DNA of 64,000 bases. Origin: DAOMNO01 sp035443885. GTDB lineage: Bacteria; Planctomycetota; Phycisphaerae; Phycisphaerales; SM1A02. Of the stretch, positions 58,849 to 64,000 are shown piece after piece. Positions within the stretch are counted from its first letter, which is position 1; each line of letters opens with the position of its first letter. A model generated the notes under the pieces. It searched no databases. It saw only the letters and a program-made list of their open reading frames with translations, and was not told where the DNA came from. The stretch lies in contig DAOMNO010000003.1 of NCBI GenBank assembly GCA_035443885.1, positions 1 to 64,000 on the forward strand. The letters are read 5' to 3'. The position numbers and the translations under genes were made by a program.

Positions 58849-60474
58849 TCAACCGTGTGGATCCGCTGCTGTGGGCGGCACGATCACGCCGCCGCACTTC
58901 GGACATGTTACCGCGTCAGGCTCCTGCCCGACATCATGGCCGCAATGTGGGCACTTCAGTTTCATGTCGTCATCCTCACCCTGGATGAACGTCTGGCCCT
59001 TATAGAACTTGGAGTACACGACGAAGATTACCGCGGTGATGAACATCAGCCCGGTGAAGAACCAGTAGTACTGCACACCGTCGATTTTGGTGGAGCCGTC
59101 CGCGTTCTGAATGAACCAGTTCACTGCGGACGTGAAGAGATTGCCAAGCGACACCCCGAGGAAGTAGATGCCCATGATGAACGACTTCATCTTCCTGGGC
59201 GCCTGCGTGTAAGCGAACTCCAGCGAGGTGATCGACACCATCACTTCCGCAGCGGTGAGAATCACATACGCCAGAAACTGCCAGCCAATGTTGGGCATAC
59301 CCGCGAGCGCGGCGCTCACCACCGACGGATCAACGCCCTCGGCATTTGCGATGCGCATAGCTTCCAACAGTCCTTCGTAGCTGGCGTCGCCCGTCATGCC
59401 CAGTGAAGTCCAGAGCAATGTCGCCGCCTGCGGCGCGAGGTTCACAATCTCCTGCTCAATCAATGCAGAAAGCGAGAACGCAGCGACCGTCAGGAACAAT
59501 CCGATGCCGATCTTGCGCAAGGGCGTGAGCACAAAGAGGTATTTGCTCGTCAGCGGATAAAGCACATACGCGAAGATCGGAATCAGGATGAGAATGAGAA
59601 TGGGATTGACGGCCTGCACCTGTGCTTGCAGCCACGTTACACCCATGAACTCACGGTTCATGCGGTCCGCCTGCAACACCCATGCGCTGCCGGTCTGATC
59701 GAAAATCGCCCAGAACATCGGGATAAAGATGAGAAAAATCGGCGCGAGATTCAGCATGGCGCGGAGACCGCTGGGGCTGAGCGTCTCTTCCGTAAACTTC
59801 TTCAACCCTGCGGGCGGTACGTGAACAAAGCGATGGCGACCAAGCCAGAACACGAATGTGGCAACCGCCATCAACACGCCCGGCAAACCAAACGCTGCCC
59901 ACGGGCCGTACCGTTCCAAGAGGATGGGCGTGAGCAACGTGCTGGCGGTCGCGCCCGCGTTGATGGAGAAGTAGAACCAGCCGAAGACTTTGGACACAAG
60001 ATGCTGATTCTTCACGCCGAACTGATCGCCGACGTGCGCGGACACGCAGGGCTTGATGCCACCTGCACCGATGGCGATCAAGAGCAGACCGATGAATAGC
60101 CAGGGCCGCATGTCGAACAGACCGCTGACGGGTCCGAGGTCCATGATCGCCAGACATCCGTGGCCGAGGCAATACCCCAGCGACAGGATGATGATCGTCT
60201 TGTACTTGCCGAACAGAATGTCGGAGATGAGCGAACCGAGAAGCGGGAAGAAGTACGCTGCTGCGGTAAAGAGGTGATAGATCGTCTTCGCTTCTTCATC
60301 GCTCATGAAGTCCGGCTGGCCTGCCGAGTCCAGCAGGTGCTTGGTCATGAAGACCGTCAGAATGGCCTTCATGCCATAGAAGCTGAAACGTTCCGCAAGT
60401 TCATTGCTGATGATGTACGGAATGCCGCCCGGCATCCGGTTGGACGCCACGGGTTGAGTGCGATACTGCGTCAT
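58849..60474 (-). CDS. POT/PTR-family peptide transporter with C-terminal zinc ribbon
   Basis: A 541-aa MFS protein with 12-14 helices. The POT signature SNELAERFSFYGMKAILTVF is at the N-terminus, followed by YFFPLLGSLISDILFGKYKT and FGWFYFSINAGATASTLLTP. It imports di- and tripeptides with protons. Unusually, the cytoplasmic C-terminus ends with a Cys4 zinc-ribbon: MKLKCPHCGHDVGQ and AVTCPKCGGVIVPP. Such a domain is not part of ordinary POT transporters and may serve regulation or metal sensing. Confidence 0.9.
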   Translation of the reverse strand: MTQYRTQPVASNRMPGGIPYIISNELAERFSFYGMKAILTVFMTKHLLDSAGQPDFMSDEEAKTIYHLFTAAAYFFPLLGSLISDILFGKYKTIIILSLGYCLGHGCLAIMDLGPVSGLFDMRPWLFIGLLLIAIGAGGIKPCVSAHVGDQFGVKNQHLVSKVFGWFYFSINAGATASTLLTPILLERYGPWAAFGLPGVLMAVATFVFWLGRHRFVHVPPAGLKKFTEETLSPSGLRAMLNLAPIFLIFIPMFWAIFDQTGSAWVLQADRMNREFMGVTWLQAQVQAVNPILILILIPIFAYVLYPLTSKYLFVLTPLRKIGIGLFLTVAAFSLSALIEQEIVNLAPQAATLLWTSLGMTGDASYEGLLEAMRIANAEGVDPSVVSAALAGMPNIGWQFLAYVILTAAEVMVSITSLEFAYTQAPRKMKSFIMGIYFLGVSLGNLFTSAVNWFIQNADGSTKIDGVQYYWFFTGLMFITAVIFVVYSKFYKGQTFIQGEDDDMKLKCPHCGHDVGQEPDAVTCPKCGGVIVPPTAADPHG

Positions 60475-60552
60475 GGTGCGGTTCTGCCTCGTCGGTGGGA
60501 AAACATCGCGGCTGGCCGGAGCAAACGGCGCGGATGATACCCGCGAGTGTTT

Positions 60553-61836
60553 TCAGTGCACGATGGCGGCTTGCCGCACGCCGCGCGGGTCCGCCACGGC
60601 CTGCTCCACGATGGGGTCGTCATCTTCAGGAATGACTCGCACGGGCCGTCCCGCCAGGAGCATGTCGTATGCCTGCCTGAGCCTCACGCAGAATGCGCTG
60701 ATGTGGAATCGCTTTTCAACTCGCGCCGATCCACCAGCGCCGATCCGCCCTGCTATCGTTCGGTCGTCGTACATGCGAATCAGGCGATCACAGGCAGCGT
60801 TGATGTCGCCCTGTCCGACCAGCAACCCGCTGACGCCTTCTTCTACGACATCACTGACTGCGTCACTAGCTTCTGCGATCACCGGCACGCCGTGCGCCAT
60901 CGCCCACAGCAGAGGCATGATGCCGGGCATGGGCCGCAGGCGACGACCGCCGCCGAAGATCAATGACCACGGACTGTCTGAATCGCGCAGGTCCATTGAG
61001 TTCATCTCGCCACCGATGAACATCGCTGCATCCAGCCCCCTTGCCACACGCCACGGCTCCGCAAGATCATCTTCCACAACCACAATATCGCCTTGGCCAA
61101 GCGACCGCAGCCACCGCTCTGCATCTGCGCGGCGGATTGCTGATGGATGCAGCAGGAGTTTCACGTTTCGCTCTGACACATGCAGGCGCGCTGCAATCTC
61201 CACGGCTCGCTGCGCATCCGCCCAGTTGGCAGGTTCTGAAAGCACACCGATGACAAATGTGGAGCGTGATGCGCCCCACCGCTTTCGCAGCGCTTCGCGT
61301 GGCGTTACTTCTTCGGTTTCGACGGCGACCCCCGGCGGCAACAAGCTGAGCAGTCGCCGGTCGATCCCCATTGAGCGATACTCGCGCAACACACCAGTTG
61401 ATGATACGAGCACCGGCATGGGTCGCTGATCGATCAACATCTGAAAGTAATGCCCGTGTACACCGGTCAGTGGGCCAACGCTGAACGTCGCCAATCGTCG
61501 GTGATGCGGCGCGGCAAGCATGGCAAGCGTCGCTGCACGAGGCGTCCATGCGTGAATGAAGTCATAACGGCCCCGCCCGTGCTCGCGCTCATGGATGAAT
61601 CGCGCCAGCCCTCGGCGGCCGAAGCCTGGGACATGCAGCGGTGCGCTCAGCGAGCCGGTCGGTTTGACGCCGCATCGCTTGGCAAGATCGACATGCCTTC
61701 GCGTACCCAGAATGAGGACATCGTGCTCGATGGAGCCTATTCGCGACTGAACGGCTGCGAGCAAAGAAAGACTGCACGCACCGCCGCCGGGCGAGCCGGG
61801 ATCGATCAGGTGCAGCGCCTTCACCGGGCGGCTCAT
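60553..61836 (-). CDS. Glycosyltransferase family 4-like protein
   Basis: A 427-aa GT-B-fold protein. LHLIDPGSPGGGACSLSLLA resembles the glycine-rich start of GT4 enzymes; YDFIHAWTPRAATLAMLAAP follows; FVIGVLSEPANWADAQRAVE begins the donor domain; GIMPLLWAMAHGVPVIAEAS and VVEEGVSGLLVGQGD are typical of its C-terminal half. The classic EX7E motif is weak. Its start overlaps the stop of the upstream lipoprotein gene by 4 nt, so it belongs to the lipoprotein/DUF2752 operon. Confidence 0.82.
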   Translation of the reverse strand: MSRPVKALHLIDPGSPGGGACSLSLLAAVQSRIGSIEHDVLILGTRRHVDLAKRCGVKPTGSLSAPLHVPGFGRRGLARFIHEREHGRGRYDFIHAWTPRAATLAMLAAPHHRRLATFSVGPLTGVHGHYFQMLIDQRPMPVLVSSTGVLREYRSMGIDRRLLSLLPPGVAVETEEVTPREALRKRWGASRSTFVIGVLSEPANWADAQRAVEIAARLHVSERNVKLLLHPSAIRRADAERWLRSLGQGDIVVVEDDLAEPWRVARGLDAAMFIGGEMNSMDLRDSDSPWSLIFGGGRRLRPMPGIMPLLWAMAHGVPVIAEASDAVSDVVEEGVSGLLVGQGDINAACDRLIRMYDDRTIAGRIGAGGSARVEKRFHISAFCVRLRQAYDMLLAGRPVRVIPEDDDPIVEQAVADPRGVRQAAIVH

Positions 61837-62516
61837 TTCGTTCTCAAGCTCCCGCCAAGTTCGCGTGCCTCATGCTTATAGAAGAGTTTGGCGATGCGAT
61901 CGCCGGAGTCCTGCGCCAATGTCTCATAAATCTTGACACGAGACGAGCGGCTCTGATACGCATCCGGCGGAAACTCGCGAGTCGTAATCTGAACGACACG
62001 GCCAACTTGCTCGCTATCCGCGGAAGGATACAGACGCACGCGATTTTCAACATCGATGAGCCGAACGCGCACAACCGCTGCGGCACGTGGAATGGTGTTG
62101 TCCACGCGATCGCTGAACGCCAGAATCTCAATGAACAAAACCTGCTCAGCGCCAACGGCGCGGCCGATGGCGTCGATCGGCATGACTTCCCGATTTGTGT
62201 CGTATCGCGATGCCAGCCCCATGGCATCCTGCGGGCTGATCGTGCGTGTTACCAGTTTGCGGGTCATCAGCTCCTGACTGACGCGATCCGCCAGCACACG
62301 GCGAAGACTCACCGGGTTTATCAGGTTCTCGCGATCATCAATGAACACGACAGTCGGCCGATCCTGCAGCTTGTATTCAGCATCGACGGTCGGCGGGCCG
62401 GCCACGATGTACGCAGCGGGGCCGACGATGTTGCATGACGAAACAACAAGCGTCGGCATCGCAATCAACGGCAGCATCGCCGTTCGGCTCAGGATGGTGC
62501 GAATCGAGTTTTTCAT
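61833..62516 (-). CDS. Lipoprotein, paralogue 2 of a tandem pair
   Basis: A 227-aa predicted lipoprotein (lipobox ending TLVVSSC). Its mature part has alternating strand/helix pattern with RPTVVFIDDRENLINPVSLR, DAIGRAVGAEQVLFIEILAF, VRVRLIDVENRVRLYPSADS and a C-terminal RIAKLFYKHEARELG. The preceding gene encodes the same length and ends in a matching FYKHE motif, so the two arose by tandem duplication. No known family name was recognised; the fold recalls LptE/CsgG-like outer-membrane lipoproteins, an inference. It is coupled to the downstream glycosyltransferase gene. Confidence 0.75.
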   Translation of the reverse strand: MKNSIRTILSRTAMLPLIAMPTLVVSSCNIVGPAAYIVAGPPTVDAEYKLQDRPTVVFIDDRENLINPVSLRRVLADRVSQELMTRKLVTRTISPQDAMGLASRYDTNREVMPIDAIGRAVGAEQVLFIEILAFSDRVDNTIPRAAAVVRVRLIDVENRVRLYPSADSEQVGRVVQITTREFPPDAYQSRSSRVKIYETLAQDSGDRIAKLFYKHEARELGGSLRTK

Positions 62517-62519
62517 GTC

Positions 62520-63203
62520 TTACTTCCCGGCCCGGTACTTGTCCGGATACTTCGGCTCCTCGTGCTTGTAGAACAACCATGCCGTGCGCTCGATGAAGTT
62601 CCTCAGCACGCCGAACTGGATGACGGATTCATCAGCACTCTCGCGCCCAAGAGCCTTCACCGTGGGGAACTTGCCGACGACGTTGAACGAATCTGCGAAG
62701 CCGTCGCGCGTCAGACCGCCGCGCTCGATGATGCCCACGTTCGCAGCGCACACGCCTTCCCACTCGTACCGGTTGCCCGGCGGATTCAGGCGGAACTCAT
62801 AAATGTCAATGAACACAACGCGATCGACGTTGAGCTGCTCCGCGATTTCCCCGTATGGAAGCGTATTCCACTGCGAGGTTCGGTATTGCCACGCCAGCAC
62901 CGCGTCCGGCAGGAGCACGCGAGCACCGGGAACATGCCGGGCGATGTGCGCAGAAACTCCACCTGTCACATTCTGAATCAAGTCCGGGTACTGATACAGC
63001 ACAGCGTGATTCGCATCGACCACGACTGCGACGGTGCGATTCTCAAGATCAGAATACTCAGGCAGCACTTCGATGAGCTTCTGATATTCCCAGTTCTGCG
63101 CCAGCGCGCCGAAGAGTTGCGCACCAGCGCACCCGCCGAGCGAAAGTGACACGCCCAGGCACGCGATTGCTGCAAACACGGTACGAACCAATTGTCGCCT
63201 CAT
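62520..63203 (-). CDS. Lipoprotein, paralogue 1 of a tandem pair
   Basis: A 227-aa predicted lipoprotein (lipobox SLSLGGC). Shared features with the next gene are VAVVVDANHAVLYQYPDLIQ, EIAEQLNVDRVVFIDIYEFR and a C-terminal RTAWLFYKHEEPKYP. The two genes lie 3 nt apart. Its start overlaps the stop of the DUF2752 gene by one base (TGATG), so DUF2752, both lipoproteins and the glycosyltransferase form one transcript. The product is likely at the outer membrane; function unknown. Confidence 0.75.
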   Translation of the reverse strand: MRRQLVRTVFAAIACLGVSLSLGGCAGAQLFGALAQNWEYQKLIEVLPEYSDLENRTVAVVVDANHAVLYQYPDLIQNVTGGVSAHIARHVPGARVLLPDAVLAWQYRTSQWNTLPYGEIAEQLNVDRVVFIDIYEFRLNPPGNRYEWEGVCAANVGIIERGGLTRDGFADSFNVVGKFPTVKALGRESADESVIQFGVLRNFIERTAWLFYKHEEPKYPDKYRAGK

Positions 63204-63679
63204 CAGGCGATCCCCTTATAGCTGAGAACTTTGAAAATCCATGCGCCGGCGGCAAAGAGCGCGATCAACCATGCCGCCCGTGCATTCCACAATCGCGCAA
63301 ACGGTTGGGCGAGTTGCGAGCCTGTCAGCGCGATATGAAGCGAAACAATCAACGCCATTGCTGTCGCCAGCGCAAGCACGAAGCCGAACGGCTGCGCGAG
63401 AAACGAACGCAGAAAGTCGCCACGAACGGCGTGAGAGAATGATGTGGTCATGCCGCACGTCATGCAAGGCATATCCATGATGGTGATCCATCCGCATTCC
63501 GGCATGTTGAGTTGCCGATGTGTGCCGAGGCCGGTTGCTGAGGGCGTCATGAACGCCGCCATGCCGAGCACGACCGCGCAGCCGAGCGAGACGACCGCAG
63601 CCATTGCGCGTCGCGCGAACGGTGAAGTCGCCTCATGCGCCGTCATCAGTCGATCTGTCGCAGCGGTTGGATGATGCAT
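63203..63679 (-). CDS. DUF2752 membrane protein
   Basis: A 158-aa protein with the DUF2752 core: CGWITIMDMPCMTCGMTTSF, carrying the conserved Cys-Pro/Met-x-C pattern, then HAVRGDFLRSFLAQPFGF. Hydrophobic helices flank it (MAAVVSLGCAVVLGMAAF; VLALATAMALIVSLHIAL). DUF2752 proteins are small inner-membrane proteins of unknown function. The start ATG 63679 is preferred because a TACCGT hexamer lies 8 nt upstream and the longer frame has no ribosome site. It heads the lipoprotein operon. Confidence 0.85.
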   Translation of the reverse strand: MHHPTAATDRLMTAHEATSPFARRAMAAVVSLGCAVVLGMAAFMTPSATGLGTHRQLNMPECGWITIMDMPCMTCGMTTSFSHAVRGDFLRSFLAQPFGFVLALATAMALIVSLHIALTGSQLAQPFARLWNARAAWLIALFAAGAWIFKVLSYKGIA

Positions 63680-63687
63680 GAACGAGT

Positions 63688-63693
63688 ACGGTA
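63688..63693 (-). promoter_or_regulatory. Putative -10 element (leaderless) of the DUF2752 operon
   Basis: On the minus strand TACCGT lies 8 nt before the ATG at 63679. Confidence 0.35.
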
Positions 63694-63761
63694 TCCGGCG
63701 TGCCGCACGGGGGCAACGAAAACGCTGGCGACCAGCGTGCAAACAGCCCATCCGAGGCCTC

Positions 63762-64000
63762 TCAACCAGATGCGATGCTGTAGAGAAACCAGCGTTGTCT
63801 GGCTGATTTTGGCGAAGAACCCGGCCGGCTTTGCCTTTCAAAGTAAATCCGGGCCACTTCACCGCTTTCCAGTCGAACGGTAAACGCCTGCCGCCTGAGG
63901 TATACCTCGTTACCCTCGCGGCCGCCTTCAGGGGTGGAAATCTTCTCATGGTTCAGGCACTCGACGATCACATATCGTCGGTTCCGCCATATGAAGGCTG
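63762..64000 (-). CDS. DUF6504-like small protein, start outside window
   Basis: The minus-strand frame is open from the window edge and encodes FIWRNRRYVIVECLNHEKIS, RRQAFTVRLESGEVARIYFE and a C-terminal RQRWFLYSIASG. The layout (short strand, RGRRY-V-EV opening, then an ELYF.R motif and a GRWFLYRI end) resembles the small DUF6504 family found in actinobacteria and planctomycetes. At least 79 residues are inside the window and the N-terminus is missing. Function unknown. Confidence 0.6.
   Translation of the reverse strand, partial: AFIWRNRRYVIVECLNHEKISTPEGGREGNEVYLRRQAFTVRLESGEVARIYFERQSRPGSSPKSARQRWFLYSIASG

Overview
The window reads as a chromosomal segment of a member of the Planctomycetota, most likely class Phycisphaerae. 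The base composition is moderately GC-rich. Five secreted proteins end in the C-terminal double motif 'DLNxDGxVDVLDLLxLLxxWG', the 'GC-type dockerin' signature typical of Phycisphaerales. There is also a chlamydia/planctomycete-type histone H1-like protein (Hc1), a CsrA, LPS genes (LpxL-like, LpxI), ECF sigma/anti-sigma pairs and large coiled-coil or beta-helix surface proteins. No phage, insertion sequence, CRISPR array or rRNA operon was found. Many genes have no Shine-Dalgarno but carry a TAnnnT hexamer 6-9 nt before the start codon, which suggests widespread leaderless transcription.

Layout: 1-2750 holds the end of a HAF-repeat/dockerin gene and a broken beta-helix/dockerin gene. A paralogous intact pair lies at 30440-33882. 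2842-10287 is housekeeping: purC and an aldehyde dehydrogenase, a DCC oxidoreductase, MltA, TatA, FolD, an unusual SDR and an SDR39U1 epimerase. 10718-14098 encodes a 1126-residue beta-propeller/dockerin exoprotein. 14207-20859 carries a TlyA-like methyltransferase, gyrA, an LpxL-like acyltransferase, a membrane coiled-coil protein and a cysteine hydrolase. 21085-25022 carries Hc1, a FabZ-like dehydratase, rpmI-rplT, a PmtA-like methyltransferase, a polytopic membrane protein and a free-standing NrdJ C-terminal domain.

On the minus strand, 29943 to 25062 is a compact operon: tRNA-Gln, glmU (uridyltransferase domain only), prs, rplY, pth, rpsF, ssb, rplI. It starts from a recognisable promoter and ends in an intrinsic terminator. 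34163-41760 holds a large secreted helical protein, a CoA-binding protein, an RRM RNA-binding protein and two adjacent ECF sigma/anti-sigma modules. 41869-54061 contains purB-FAH hydrolase, an S1/P1 nuclease, LpxI, glmS, an orphan ExbD, asnB, an OPT transporter and a lipoprotein. 54160-64000 contains a NifU-domain protein, csrA, mraZ (outside any dcw cluster), a flavin reductase, two glycosyltransferases, an amidohydrolase, a POT transporter with a zinc ribbon, and a cluster of two related lipoproteins with a DUF2752 protein.

Functional threads: GlmS, GlmU, LpxI and LpxL supply UDP-GlcNAc and lipid A; purC, purB, prs and folD serve purine and one-carbon metabolism; OPT, POT and AsnB suggest peptide and nitrogen use. 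The most unusual observations are a glmS reading frame whose only possible start is AUC behind a perfect Shine-Dalgarno, a hairpin between the Shine-Dalgarno and the start of rpmI, TGGG boxes inside the mraZ promoter, the recurrent leaderless promoters, and the duplicated, repeat-flanked HAF/beta-helix cassette.
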